Origin: Lepturacanthus savala
Lineage: Eukaryota > Chordata > Actinopteri > Scombriformes > Trichiuridae
Reading direction: 5' to 3'
DNA length: 64,000 bases
Assembly (NCBI GenBank): GCA_030544235.1
Contig: CM060474.1
Span: forward strand, 4,198,398-4,262,397
Below are positions 21,920 to 34,066 of this stretch, piece after piece. Under the pieces are notes generated by a model. It searched no databases, was not told the DNA's origin, and saw nothing but the letters and a program-made list of their open reading frames with translations. Positions within the stretch are counted from its first letter, which is position 1; each line of letters begins with the position of its first letter. The position numbers were made by a program, and so were the translations under genes.

Positions 21920-21971
<52 letters not shown>
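21907..21971. repeat. (CA)n microsatellite
   Basis: About 30 CA units with early CG interruptions. Confidence 0.95.
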
Positions 21972-21972
<1 letters not shown>

Positions 21973-22435
21973 AGTCCAGCTCTTGGTGTGCAGAGCAGAT
22001 TTAAAGCAGATCAGGTTCCGTCTCTGTTGGTCAGGTAACAACCGTCCGCTGACAAACTTCCTTCATTCTCCCTCTTCTAACTACAGCTTCATCTTCCTCC
22101 TATTTTTTTACCCTTCTTTCGTTCTGATTTTCCTCTTTTCTTTTTTTCTTTCTCTCTGGGCTCAGTCCCTGTCTCTCGCTCGGCACTTCTCTCTGCGATT
22201 CTTTACTCAGCTCTTATTTTTAGCAGGAAGTCAGCGGCTCTCCGGGGCCGCTGGCAGCCGCTCACGGCTTTGTCAGGGATGGGGGGAGGAAAAGAGAGAA
22301 TAGAGGGAGGAGATGTGGAGGAGATGACAGGAGAGCTGAAGTCTGTCTTACCTGGTAAACTCTAGAGACAGGTGCCAACTTCTGCCCTCTGTTGTCACGG
22401 TGATGCATGTAGGTCCAGCTGTCAATCACTGTATG

Positions 22436-22437
<2 letters not shown>

Positions 22438-22503
<66 letters not shown>
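22438..22503. repeat. (GT)n microsatellite
   Basis: About 32 uninterrupted GT units. Confidence 0.97.
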
Positions 22504-22505
<2 letters not shown>

Positions 22506-22642
22506 CCATCTGCCATGAGTCACTCTCGCTGCACTTTGGTCTTTATTTAATTTTATAGGCTACAGGACGTCATCATTTTAAGGCAAGTCTTGTTTTATTT
22601 CAGTTTTTGCTGATGTCATGATGTGCTGACATAGTTAGATAA

Positions 22643-22868
22643 TTAACCCTCTATCACATAGTGTTGACATATGGCTAAAAAGCTGGGATATAACATCTAT
22701 GTCCTTACAGTTGAAAAGGAGGCTTTTATTATTCAAGTACATACAATTAATGAGGTCACATGACCAGGATTTCCTGTCTGCCAGTGCCTTTTGCTCTTGG
22801 ACATTTGACATGTCAGCATCATTGTCTCACATGTCAGAAAAAAAAAAACTCAACATCTATAGAGTTAA
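22643..22868 (-). mobile_element. piggyBac-like MITE, copy 1
   Basis: Bounded by TTAA on both sides: TTAACCCTCTATCACATAG at left and CATCTATAGAGTTAA at right. TTAA target duplication with CCCT ends is typical of piggyBac. Interior blocks (CATAGTGTTG.CATATGGC, GGTCACATGACCAGGAT, GACATTTGACATGT) match the 45044-45557 copy in inverted orientation. 226 bp, no coding capacity. Confidence 0.7.
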
Positions 22869-22986
22869 ATAAATAAGAAATATAGTTAAAGAACAGGAAA
22901 TGTGAGGACATATTTTTCTTGTTTTTACTGTAGATTACATCAATGCCCTCTCCTCCCTCTCTGTACCTCTTGTCTCCCTCCTTCTA

Positions 22987-23098
22987 CTGTATATGAGTCA
23001 GTAACAAAAATGTGAGGTGGTGTAACCCTAAAAACTTGGTACCAGATAGTTTAATTCCCTAAAAAGTTGTTTAAAAAATAAAAATACATGCTATCAAA
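22987..23098 (-). mobile_element. MITE, GGGTCAGTGACAAA family, inverted fragment
   Basis: Starts CTGTATATGAGTCAGTAACA directly after a TA and continues GGTGTAACCCTAAAAACTTG and TACCAGATAGTTTAA, the complement of the family's right end. This copy best shows the full terminus and the TA target. Confidence 0.7.
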
Positions 23099-23227
23099 GA
23101 GTTATGAGAGCTGCTTAAAACTTCAGAGCTGCCTGCAAAACTGTAGGGATGTGTTCACTGACTCACGTAAAAGTCCGACCTAAAGATACTTGATCACAAA
23201 TATGGAATAAAGAGCATTTCAAAAGCA

Positions 23228-23392
23228 GTCATCTTCACTAGGGTCTGCTGGAGCCAAAATCCAGCACATTACAGGGATACACCCAAGATGGTCACCAGCC
23301 TATCGTGGGGCACACACAGACCAAGGTCTTGAACCTGCGACCTTCTTGCTGTGAGGCATCAGTGCTAACCACTGCTCCACCCAGCAGTTAAA
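23228..23392 (-). mobile_element. SINE-like repeat, truncated copy
   Basis: Minus-strand copy of the family at 30578-30935: it shares GGGTCTGCTGGAGCC, CAGGGATACACCC, GGGGCACACACA and the tRNA-like head (TGCGACCTTCTTGCTGTGAGG, TGCTAACCACTG). The middle part is deleted. Confidence 0.75.
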
Positions 23393-23641
23393 AACCAATC
23401 ATTTAAAATATGTTTGCATATGAATGGTAGAAACATTCCAACATTAGCTGTCTAGCGTTTAGGCTGCTCAGTGCGGCAAAATGGCCGTATATCACCTTCA
23501 GTACATTAGAAATGGACTCCTGTCTTCCTTGTTCTCTGCTGACTACAGTATTAACAAACATTTCTGCCATACTCATGCCGGTGTCACAACACAATGTTTG
23601 TGAAATGAGAATGAATTGGTTAGGAAGGAAAGTCTCTGTAG

Positions 23642-23643
<2 letters not shown>

Positions 23644-23682
<39 letters not shown>
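23644..23682. repeat. (GT)n microsatellite
   Basis: About 18 GT units flanked by TTTGTG on both sides. Confidence 0.95.
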
Positions 23683-23683
<1 letters not shown>

Positions 23684-23943
23684 TGTAGAGGGGGTTCCAT
23701 TCTTAACAAATTAATCAGAGACACAAACATTAATGGGTGTGTGCATGCATGATTAACATAATAAATTTTGTCATGCGTTACACACCTACAGCGTGCAAAC
23801 ATTGTTTGACAAATGTTGTTTACCGTTCACACACACATGCATTCGCTGTTTTTGATGCTACATTTTCTGTATGCATGTGAGTGTGTGTTAAAAATGTTCT
23901 TTTTTTTCATTCGTGTTCATGTGTGCATTTGCAAAAAACTTAA

Positions 23944-24480
23944 AGGTGGGACTTAATTAAAGGTTTTGTAATTAATTAATTGAAAATAATTTCAATTAAT
24001 CACATAATATTGGCCCCAAAAGCAACATCAGTACAACTACTGATAGTGGTGATAGTGGTCTACAGTCCTGGGAAATTCCTCAGTCAGTCATTAACCACCC
24101 GGCCCACGATAAACTCTGGGTGCAGGTGTATATTTTGACAAATAACCGCGGAATACATGTATGTGTTCTGTGCACGTCCCGTGCTGCAACTAGAGAACAG
24201 AATTGTGTTTGTTATTTTTCTGTAAGTGAGACGAGTCACAAAACCTGGTTTCAATACACATACACTTCCACGCTGCCACCGCGCCGCACACATGAATGTG
24301 TAAAAGCACCTCAGTCCTGATGTTTCTTGATGTTTAAGAACCCTTCAAAAATTCACCCTCCTGCTGAGCACTTTCATTGTTTCAGTATAAGTGTCATGAA
24401 CCTACATGGTGACTGACAAACGTTTCTGCAGGTAAACTGTTGATTATTTTATTGTAATTAACTTGTTAATGTCCCACTCC
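23944..24480 (+). mobile_element. Dispersed element copy B, GGTGGGAC end
   Basis: Left AGGTGGGACTTAATTAAAGG and right TTAATGTCCCACTCCTGA are inverted relatives. Internal blocks match 14655-15470 (see there). Both copies are degraded and carry no intact reading frame. Confidence 0.6.
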
Positions 24481-25954
24481 TGAATGTCATGTGGACAGCA
24501 GTCGGTGCAGTGAACAGCTTCTTGTTACATGTAAAAAAATGTTCAATTTGCAAATTTGCATTTGCAAAAAAAAAATGCATGAATGTGGTGTAGACCTAGC
24601 GCATCGTGTGATTACTGAGGTGCAGCATCACACACAAACGTGAACATGACACCATTTTAAGTCAATGGGGAAACTGTGTTTAGCTGCTGCTGGATGGAGG
24701 CTGATAGTGGAACAACAGGTGGGGGGTGGAGGGGCAGAACTTCAGCTCATGAGCAGCAGCACTTGAGTCCAATTGTCTACAATAACGTCCTCTTTGATCA
24801 GGCTCTCAGCACACACTCCCCTGCGCCGGCAACTGTCGACGTGGATTTGGAAAGGCCGAGCTTCTCTGGGTGTTTGAGTGTTTGTTTGCGTGCAGCATCG
24901 GTTTTCATGCGTCTTTATTCATCCCATGTGATGGCGTGAGCAGCACGGGAATATGCCGCGGTGAATGTCGGGTTTAAATATGGATCTCATTGCGCTTCTG
25001 AGTCGACTCAGGGTCAAGAGAAGAGCAGCTTTAATTCATAAAGGCTTTGTTCTCCCTGCTGCTTCATACTTCCACATGAACCAACAACTGTTACTCTGTC
25101 AGCTCCACTTAACCTCAGTTTCTCCAAAATCAACATAAAAGACATTAGAGGGATCTGCACGGTACCTATATACAAACTGTAATACGAGTGAGAATGTATG
25201 TTTGAAGTTTTAGGGTTGCCGGTTTGATCCTCGATTAGTTTCAAAGTCCAACATCAAGAGGAAAGAGTGAAAACTGAAGAGATCCGATGGCTCTCAGGTA
25301 GACCAGCACTCTGAGGTTCTGTGGTTAATACTTTTAAAGTCCGAAACCCAAGCGTCAAGGCTGAAAATCTCTGAGAAAGTTTCATGGACATGTCAGTCCA
25401 GACAGCTCAGGCTGGGAGGAGACAGCTTTGAAGTTTCAGGGTCGACATCAAGTCCGACATCAAGAAGAAAGTAAAACTAAAACCTAACTCAGAGGATCTG
25501 TTAACACCACTTGATTTAATACATAAACAAGAGTTTGAAAATGTAATAACTGATTTAGATATTAAGTTGCAAATTTATTTCATAAGCTGGCAAATAATAA
25601 TGTTGGTAATTACATCACCTTAATTTAGAATATCACTTACGCTCAAATTTCATTGTTGGTAAAACAAAATTCAAGTTGGCATAACTTAATTAAACGTAGC
25701 TTGATAACTTAATTTTTCTCAAAATTGACTTTTCTATTTTAATTTCCCAAAAAACTGAACAGGACCCGAAGCAACATTTCATGGTGAACAAAATTTATTT
25801 CTAATTGATCTGCTGAAGTAATTGGTTTAAATTTTTTTCAAATGACTTTCATTGAGGTAATAATTAAAATTAGCGTGTTTAAAGATGTGGCTGCCATACA
25901 GCACTGTTACCAAATTTCAGAGAAATTGAAATATTTGTTCATAGGTGCCATGCA

Positions 25955-26192
25955 GATGTCAGAAACCATGGCTATCCAACTAACTATTACTTAGTGATTC
26001 ACAGGAATGCTAAATCTTGAAGATTTTTCAGTTTATACAGCAAGTATTTAAATTTCTAAAGAAAAATGCAAACACTGTTATTTCTTTGAACAGCTTCATA
26101 TTAATTTTCCTCATTTTCCTCACATTTTGAAATGAATGAATGAATAAAAATTATTATAAGGATAAGGATTTTGGCTATTTTGAACACAACTG
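25955..26192 (+). mobile_element. Tc1-like element, 5'-truncated copy
   Basis: Right end only: the block TTTTCAGTTTATACAG..AAGTATTTAAATTTCTA is shared with 47398-47430, and it ends TGAACACAACTG directly before TA. Same family as 18692-19125. Confidence 0.7.
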
Positions 26193-27499
26193 TATAAAAT
26201 GACAGTCATAGAGATAAAGGTTCATAGGCTTCAATGGTTTAAAATAGTTCAAACATAGTTTTTTGATATTTCACGCAGCAGGTGATGTGAGGGTTCGTGA
26301 CTTGTGGGTGAACAGCTTGTGGGTGGCGGTCCGGGGGGAGCGGGGCTTACCAGCTGCTTGTACATGGTTGTGTGATAAGAAGAAGATATTGGTCCTGAGT
26401 GTTTGTGTGTGAGCTGAGGGCCGTGGGGTCTGCAGCCGTTAGCATCGCTGCTCTTTATTTAGCACCTGCTCTGCTCCTACTGCTGAATAATAGATGAGCG
26501 ATGACCACAATGTGATCGCTGTGTAGGCACTTTAAACACGAGTGTGTGTTTTCTCTTCACCCAGGAGAGGGAGCGAGTGTTTCTGGCTCTTTCTTTCCCT
26601 CCGTCTCCATCGTCTGTCAGGTGCTGACCCCCTCTTCACCTCCTCCTTCTCCTCCTCCTCCTCCTCCTCGCAGCTTTCCCTCCTTTAGCTCAGTAACAGC
26701 GAAGGCATTAAACTTTCATGACTGCTGTTTCTCTGGCCTCCTTCACTGCCACTCTCACTTACCTCCTCATTCCTTCACGCTCTTCCTCTTCTCTCAGTTT
26801 CCCCTTATTCTCATCCTCTTTCTATCTTTTTCTCTCCTGCCCTCCCCCCTTCCTCCTGTTTTTATGTTTACTCAGCAGCATTTGCTGCCGGAGGAGACAT
26901 AACGAGGAGGTCTGACACTCCTTTAAGGTTGTTAACATTGGGTGTGACTGTAAATTTGAGCTAACTGTTTCCCATCTGTCCCTCACTACTTTGTGTCTAT
27001 TTTGCACGCTTGAAAGACTGCGTTCTGTGTGTGTGGCAGCAGCAGCAGCCAGGGAAAAAACAGGATGTTAAAACGGTCTGAGATCACCACTTTTTTTTAT
27101 TTCAAGCGAGTCCGTTTCTGGATGGCATCAGAGTAAATCCTCAGTGGAGAACAGCGGGGGGTCCTTCTCATCATGTTCTTCCTCTGTCTCACATTTGTTT
27201 TCTGGGTCAGTGTCTTGTGCGTAAACCGTCGCTGAATCCGCTGCGTTAGCTGACGGCGAAGATTGGACGGTTGAGCTGTCGGAGGGTGACAGCCGAGAGC
27301 AGGAGGAGTCAGACCAGCATCAGTTATTCTGCAGAGCTGCTGTTGGGCTTCAAACACTTTTACCATCCCAGCGTTTAGCCACCAGCTACTGGAGCTGAAA
27401 CTGACTCAAACACTCAGAAACCACAGAAAGACAGAACCAACTTTCCTCTGCTGCTCAGGAAAAAAAGCATCATTTTGAGGTTTATTTCAAGTTATGATC

Positions 27500-27500
27500 T

Positions 27501-27534
<34 letters not shown>

Positions 27535-27539
27535 AACAC

Positions 27540-27574
<35 letters not shown>
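27500..27574. repeat. (CA)n-(TA)n-(CA)n compound microsatellite
   Basis: CA tract, TATACACAAACACATATATA, then CA again, running directly into the left end of the Tc1 transposon at 27575. Confidence 0.93.
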
Positions 27575-27576
<2 letters not shown>

Positions 27577-28933
27577 GTGGGTACAGAAAATATTCAGACC
27601 CTCTTAAATGTTTCACTCTTTATTATATTGCAGCCATTTGCTAAAAAAGCACAACATTGTAAAATGTTTTCAGATTTATTAAAAAATACAAAAACTGAAA
27701 TATCACACAGTCATAAGTATTCAGACCCTTTGCTCACTATATAGTTTTGAGCTAATACAGCCATGAGTCTTTTTGAAAATGGTGCAACAAGTTTTTCACA
27801 CCTGGATTATAGGATCCTCTGCCATTCCTCTTTGCAGATCCTCTCCAGTTCTATCAGGTTGAATGGTGAATGTTGGTGGAGCCATTTTCAGGTCTCTCCA
27901 GAAATGACCAATTAGGTTAAAGTCAGGGCTCTGGCTGGGCTTCAACAACAGTCACTGAGTGGTTCTGAAACCACTCCATCATTGTCTTGCTGGAAGGTGA
28001 ATCTCAGCGCAGTCTGAGGTCCTGAGCACTCTGAAGGTTTTCTTCTTTTCTTCTTTTCTTCTTTCTTTCTCCTCTTCGATAGCAACCAGTCGTCCTGTCC
28101 CTGCAGCTGAAACACACCCCCACAACCTGATGCTGCCACCACCACGCTGCACTGGTGGGACTGTATTGGACAGGTGATGAGCAGTGTGTGGTTTTCTCCA
28201 CACATACCGCTAAGAATTAAGGCCAAAAAGTTCTATCTTGGTCTCATCAGACAAGAGAATCTTATTCCTCACCATCTCGGAGTCCATCGGGTGTTTTTTA
28301 GCAAACTCCATGCAGGCTTTCATGTGTCTTACACTGAGGAGATGCTTCCGTCGGGGGCCACTCTGCCATAAAGCCACGACTGGTGGAGGGCTGCACTGAT
28401 GGTTGAATTTATAGAACTTTCTCCCATCTCCTGACTGCATCTTTGGAGCTCAGCCATAGTGATCTTTGGGTTCATCTTTACCTCTCTCACCAAGGCTCTT
28501 TTCCTCCGATTGCTCAGTTTGGCCAGACGTCCAGCTGTAGGACGGGTTCTGGTTGTTCCAAACGTCTTCCATTAAAGGATTATGGAGCCCACTGTGCTCT
28601 TAGGAGCCTCATGATTCTCATTTGCTCTGACATGTACAGTACAGTGAGCTGTAAGGTCTTATATAGAAAGGTGTGTGGTTTTCCTTATCAAGTCCAATCA
28701 GTATAATCAAACACAGCTGGACTCCAAAGAAGGTGTAGAACCATCTCAATGATGATCAGAAGAAATGGACATCAAGTGTCACAGCAAAGAGCCTGAATAC
28801 TTATGGTCATGTGATATTTCAGTATTTCTTTTTTAATAAATAAAGTGTATATATTAAGTAAAATTCTTTTAGCAAATGGCTGCAATTTAACAAATTGAAA
28901 AATTTAAGGGGGTTTAAATACTTTCCATACCCA

Positions 28934-28936
<3 letters not shown>
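27575..28936 (-). mobile_element. Tc1/mariner transposon, nearly full length, inactive
   Basis: 1,362 bp with imperfect inverted ends: CAGTGGGTACAGAAAATATT at left and AATACTTTCCATACCCACTG at right, a family found throughout teleosts. It lies between a CA/TA tract and a (TA)n tract, which fits insertion at a TA target. The internal gene, on the minus strand, is broken. The left flank is no longer TA because the CA tract abuts the end. Confidence 0.92.
27760..28633 (-). pseudogene. Tc1 transposase pseudogene
   Basis: Read on the minus strand, it starts at the CAT near 28631 (MSEQMRIMRL-like). It keeps fragments of the DNA-binding half and a clear DDE-domain piece within 28210-28440 (RHMKACMEFAKKHP, then SDETKIELFG, with the first catalytic Asp), plus degraded C-terminal blocks. 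A deletion removes much of the N-terminal helix-turn-helix region (near 28600). A CTTTT-rich stretch (28040-28075) replaces coding sequence downstream of the first Asp, and stops and frameshifts interrupt the rest. It cannot encode active transposase. Confidence 0.85.

Positions 28937-29024
<88 letters not shown>
28937..29024. repeat. (TA)n microsatellite
   Basis: About 43 TA units directly right of the Tc1 end and left of the duplicated block at 29025. Confidence 0.97.
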
Positions 29025-29028
<4 letters not shown>

Positions 29029-29290
29029 GGGAAGTACAAAAAAGCTGTTTTAAGATACTGATTACAGGAATCTGACCACGAAAAGCAAACTTATCTGATG
29101 GATGTTTCATTAAATACCACCTTTAAACTGTCACCAGCCTTTATAACCATCTTTAAAATGTCTTAACATCTTTATAACCATCTTAACACGTCTTTAAAAT
29201 GTCTTTAAAACATCTTTAAATCTGTCTTCTAAATTGCCAATAAGCCGTCTTTAAAATGTCTTCAAAACCATCTTTATAACCATTTTCTTC
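29025..29290 (+). repeat. Dispersed repeat, copy A of CAGGGAAGTACAAAAAAGC
   Basis: Shares over 200 bp with 37568-37783 at high identity: CAGGGAAGTACAAAAAAGC, ACGAAAAGCAAACTTATCTG, and imperfect short repeats of TCTTTAAAATGTCTT and CATCTTTATAACCAT. Copy A has about 40 extra bases after TTCATTAAAT. Both copies sit immediately right of a long (TA)n. Confidence 0.85.
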
Positions 29291-29740
29291 AACCCATTTT
29301 TCAAACCATCTTCAAAATGTCTTTACCACCATCTTCAAATCTTTTTCCAAATGTCTTTAGAACATCCTCAAACCATTTTTAGAACCATATCCAGAACGCT
29401 TGTTCACAGCTGTATGAAGATTTCCGATGAGAACATAAAGGGGCATTTTTTTTTTAGTTTTAACATCAGCTGAACACGGCGGTGGTGGAATCCAGTTTAA
29501 AAACAGAGACGGGACAGATGGCGAGTGGCCAGCGCTTTAATTCATCAGCAGCTCGTCTCCTCTGAGAGTTTGTGGCTTAATCTTCAGCCGCGTCGTCCTG
29601 GAGGCGACGACGTCGTCGTCAGGCTGAACGAGCAGCGCCGGGATGAAAAGAGACAGAGACGCAGCGTAGGAGAGAAGACACAGAGCCAGAGACCACCTAC
29701 GAGGCCGCTGCATGATGCGCTATATCCGTCTTTGTCACTG

Positions 29741-29743
<3 letters not shown>
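29291..29743 (+). other. Intronic stretch, no gene
   Basis: 29291-29400 continues the short TCTTTAAAATG/ACCATCTT repeats in decaying form. 29460-29720 is repeat-poor with CpGs (GGCGACGACGTCGTCGTCAG) and could be regulatory. No exon is supported. Confidence 0.5.
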
Positions 29744-29798
<55 letters not shown>

Positions 29799-29799
29799 T
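29744..29799. repeat. (GT)n microsatellite
   Basis: About 27 GT units with a TA interruption at the end. A second tract lies at 29961-29998. Confidence 0.95.
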
Positions 29800-29958
29800 T
29801 GCATTGTGAAGGTGCTGCTGTACTCAGATAAAATGTGTGTTTTGGATGCGTGGCTCAGTAGGTGGTGTTTGTGTATGCCGCCTCATAATTGCTGGCTGTC
29901 TTTGTTTTGCGTCTGCTCGTGTGATTGTGTGTATCTATGTGTGTGTGATGAGACAAAG

Positions 29959-29998
<40 letters not shown>

Positions 29999-30577
29999 GT
30001 GAGTGTGGGTGGCGATTTAAACAAAACTAGCGAGTATTAAGTTTAAGCTGTGGTAGGAAGGCTTCTCTTCCTCCATCAACCACCTTGTTGTATGTGTGTC
30101 CCTCACTCACCTCTCCTCTTCCTCTTTCATGTGGCAAATTTCTTTCTTCCCGCTCTGTGTCTCTCTTTCTCACACACACACACACATGCATGCACACGCA
30201 TGCACACGCATGCTGTAAAGGAATTACGACTGATCCGAGCCGAGTCTTTAGCTCCTCTGTCTTTGAACGCCAGCGTTGTTTGCTTTTGAAGCTTCCCTTT
30301 GAATTATTGCGTTTGTTTGCGGTGCAGGATAAAGGTCTGTAAAAGCTGCGACTGTTGGGCTGTAATCTCTCAGTGTTTCTATACGTGAAGATGACACACA
30401 TACGCTGAGCTGCGTTTAACCCTCATGTTGTGTTCCTCATCAAATCTGACTGTTTCAAAGTTTTTGTGTCTGAAAAGATGTGGTTAATTTGATTCAGATT
30501 CACCTACGATTCCATGACGTTTGTCCACAACAAGGAGTTCAGCACATACAATGAATTGTATTAATTTATAAACAGTT

Positions 30578-30935
30578 TTGGTGGGCGACATGGTGGGACA
30601 GTGGTTAGTGCTGTTACCTCACAGCAAGAAGGTCGCAGATTCAAGATCTTGATCTGGGACCTTTCTGTGTGGAGTTTGCATGTTCTCCCCGTGTCTGTGT
30701 GGGTTTTCACCAGGTACTCCAGCTTCCTCCCACAGTCCAAAAACATGCTGAGGTTAATTGGAGACTCTAAATTGCCCATAGGTGTGAGTGTGTGAGTGAA
30801 TGGTGTGTGTGCCCCACGATTGGCTGACGACCATCTGGGGTGTATCCCTGTCTCTCACCTGAAATGTGCTGGGATTGGCTGCAGCAGACCCCTAAGACCT
30901 TAATGAGGAATAAGCAGGTATAGAAAATGACAGTT
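30578..30935 (+). mobile_element. tRNA-derived SINE-like repeat
   Basis: The head GTGGTTAGTGCTGTTACCTC resembles an A box and GCAGATTCAAGATC a weak B box. It is followed by the teleost block CTTTCTGTGTGGAGTTTGCA, TGTTCTCCCCGTGTCTGTG, CTTCCTCCCACAGTCCAAA and TTAATTGGAGACTCTAAATT. The tail ends near ATGAGGAATAAGCAGGTATA. It is nearly identical over much of its length to 37830-38190 (inverted). A 64-residue reading frame inside it is part of the repeat and occurs in both copies, so it is not a host gene. Confidence 0.85.
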
Positions 30936-31057
30936 TTGTGTGTTTTATTTAACTTTTGTAAACCCTTGGTGTTCCCAGTCAAAAGTGATAGATCATTCGA
31001 AATGAATGGGGGAGATCAGTAAGAAATTGAACTCAGGCACATTTACATTTGTCAAAT

Positions 31058-31061
<4 letters not shown>

Positions 31062-31090
<29 letters not shown>
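31062..31090. repeat. (CA)n microsatellite
   Basis: About 14 CA units inside the piggyBac-like element. Confidence 0.93.
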
Positions 31091-31091
<1 letters not shown>

Positions 31092-31465
31092 TTTAAATGG
31101 TTTTAAAACAAAAGTCCTTGGTAACTCTGACTCAAAGTAGTCTATGATAAACAGTAGACTGTTTCATCTGATGATTTTCTATAGTCAAAATTATCCAGAA
31201 ATTATGTTGTTTTAGAACTTGAAAACTGAATTAGAAGGTTCAGATCAATGAGACATACAGGCTATAAATAACAAATAGAAGTTCAAAATTTGTAATTTTC
31301 ACAAGAAAGTATATTATATAAACTGATATATAAGTGTTATATGTATAACACAACAATAGGTTATAATATATGTAATATTATAGTTTTTATGATCAGTTTT
31401 AATGGAATGGTCAAATGTGACCAGGAACATCAAATTGATTATCATGAAACAAACATGAGGGTTAA

Positions 31466-32411
31466 CAAACTTCCACAAGCAAGGGATCCTTACACTTCAT
31501 CATAACTTTATGATAAATAATGAGCAGTTTACAGGCTCCTCAGGTCATTTTGAGTTTCACCTTCTGTTGTTTAAAATTGTTTGTGTGATGAATTTTTGAG
31601 TTGATTAAACACCATCAGGAACAGAGTCTAAGCCCCGCCCCCTTCCTGTACACCCATGGACCCTTTATCTCGGATATAAAAAATATGTAGAGACACAAAT
31701 CATTTATTGATATTTGAATATGGCTGAATCGTGTCCATATATATTATAGTGAATAAATGAAAAAGGTAACAACAATCTCCAGAAAAGCTGCATTAACCTG
31801 GAGGCTGAAGCTACATGATTAAGCTGGTAATATATTTATATAAACTGACAAACATCAGATCTGTAATTCATGGCACATGTCTCTTGTTGTTTTTGTTTTT
31901 TTAAATAAAGTTCCATGGGTCCACAGGAAGGGGCGGGGCTTCGATAATATATGAGGGAGCATCAGTTTTGTCTCCTATTTCCCTGAGGATGATGATTCAT
32001 GACACAGCAGCTGTGATGATGCAGAGAAATACAAATAGGATCCTTGTTGCTATAAAATTCTCTGTTTAATTTTAGCTGTTTAAGTTTTGGCTTCTGCCTC
32101 CCCCCCCCACACAGACATACACACACACACACACACACATTGGTATTAATTTGATCATTTGGGGTTTGGCAGAAAATATTTGGCCAATCTTTTCTGCAAC
32201 TGCATGCACTCACATAGACTTTCTACACACACATACTGTAGCATTAAGATATTTGGCTACTGGTTTTAATATATGCACACACACACATTCACACACACGC
32301 AAACACACACGTACACTCACACACAGGATTTAACTTTGTTTTGGCATGCAGTAAATTTCTGTGTTTTTTTGTTTCTGCATGTACACAAACACACATCCAT
32401 GACCGCCCCCT

Positions 32412-32450
<39 letters not shown>

Positions 32451-33473
32451 GGGCAGTAATCCCCCTGTACATGCCAGAGCTTTGGGTAGAGCAGGGATTT
32501 TCCTCTTCAAAGAGCAGACCACCCATCACCCAGCATCAGAACAATGGTGGCCGAACTCCGGAAGATTTCCTGTGGTGGCGGTCACAGTCTACACACACAC
32601 ACACACACACTCACAAAGGCTGCCCTGTGGAGCTCATCTGAGGTTTTTGTGGTGACAGACAGGCAGGTGGTCACAGTCAAAATCTGAAATCTTTTACTGT
32701 CACATGATATTATTTTGTTCAGGCAGCCGACCCGTGAGCTTTATTGTATTTCACTCATTGTTAAGAGATGTCTATGGAACATAAGACTCCTGGAAATCGT
32801 GATTTTGCAACTATATATGCAAATTCAGCCAAATCATTGGTTTACCAACAAAAATAACTGTACAAACCAGTTATCAGATTTTTCACAAACCATTTGTACA
32901 CTCTGTGCAATCAGTGTTTTATCACAAGCATAAATCTCTGCTGTACAGACACTTTGTAAAACGCCATAAACTGTAAAAACAAGGGACTTCATGGTGTATA
33001 CAAGTGCATTTCATAAACTCAAACATCTGTACTTGAAGGACCACTAAGGATGTTTAAAATAAGAACGTTCCTTGCGAAATACAAAGTTTACAAAGTTATT
33101 ACAGCTTGTGCACTATCACTGCAGCATTTCTAATAACCACAGCAAAGCAAAACCAAAGATTCCAGTCCATAAAATAATCAGACTGTTAGCAGCAGTTTTT
33201 ATCAGCATATTCTTATATGAGTCTCTAGGTGTTTCTTTTAGGGTTTTTTTTTAAGTACAGAAAATTAACTGACATTCTCATTTCTGTGATGTTTGCCTCT
33301 GGAAGTGATTAGATACGACTTTCTTTATTAGGAACAGTTAGAACGGGGGAAACTTTACTGGAAAATATCACACAAAAATCTGCATATTTAATCAAAGTTT
33401 TTGAAGAACGCCACTGCAAAATCAAAGTAAAAACTTACTTTTACTCACTATATTAATAACTGTTGTGTGATGT
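31466..33473 (+). other. Intronic stretch with small CA tracts, no gene
   Basis: CA/GT tracts occur at 32119-32140, 32274-32325, 32413-32447 and 32591-32610. No exon, SINE or transposon end is recognised apart from these. Confidence 0.5.
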
Positions 33474-34066
33474 TTAACCTTCCTCTTGTGTTAGTTTGCT
33501 GTTTCCATCCATTATGTTAACAGGTCCGTTTTGATCCATGTCTTAAATCAGCTGTAATTAATTTTTCTCATCTCTTGGTTACCTTGTTAGGTTTCCTTAA
33601 CCATGATAATAATGGTTTTATATATATTTTTGGTGTGGATCTCTAGACCTTTTTTTGTCAGTAGAAACCTCGATATCAATTTTAAAAAATGGTAAAATGA
33701 ACCTCAAGAGAATCGTAGAGGTGCCTGTTTTGTGCAGGTAAACTGGATAATGAGAAAAAATGAAAATCCTCTGAAGCTTAAATGATTGGAAAAAGAGCTG
33801 GCTGTCATTGTGTTGGCTGATTTTATTATTGTAATTAATGCTTTATATTATTATTTTTATGACTGGGTCAAAACCAACCCTAACAACACAAAGGTCATAA
33901 TTTCAACCAGAACGTTTTATATAATCTAGTGAAAAAATGTTTTATTTCATTGAACTACAGGTGCAAAGTCAGAAAATATTAATGCAACAAACAAATTTAC
34001 ATGGTTATTTTAATGTATTTAAAATCTACAACAGGGTCGATGTCGACCTTAACACAAGAGGAAGGT
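33474..34066. mobile_element. piggyBac-like MITE, CCTTCCTCTTGTGTTA ends
   Basis: Left TTAACCTTCCTCTTGTGTTA (TTAA at 33474-33477) and right TTAACACAAGAGGAAGG (to 34066) are inverted repeats. Subterminal GTCCGTTTTGATCCATG at left and GACTGGGTCAAAACC at right resemble the GGTCAAATTTGACC blocks of a common teleost piggyBac MITE. The outer right TTAA is lost (TGGAA instead), so the copy has decayed. Confidence 0.65.

Larger units (their letters stand above)
30416..31465. mobile_element. piggyBac-like MITE with a nested SINE-like copy
   Basis: Left TTAACCCTCATGTTGTGTTC and right AAACATGAGGGTTAA are inverted, each with TTAA (30416-30419 and 31462-31465). These are the hallmarks of piggyBac-type insertions. 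Near each end are GTCA/TGAC blocks (CATCAAATCTGACTG; GGTCAAATGTGACC). Without the SINE at 30578-30935 the element would be about 690 bp. No transposase was found. Confidence 0.75.

Noticed and set aside
28210..28440. 76-residue minus-strand frame as a host gene
   Set aside because: It is a fragment of the Tc1 transposase with the DETKIELFG block and is annotated as part of the pseudogene.
30601..30795. 64-residue frame (repeated at 37903-38163) as a duplicated small gene
   Set aside because: It lies inside the SINE-like repeat; the similarity comes from the repeat family.
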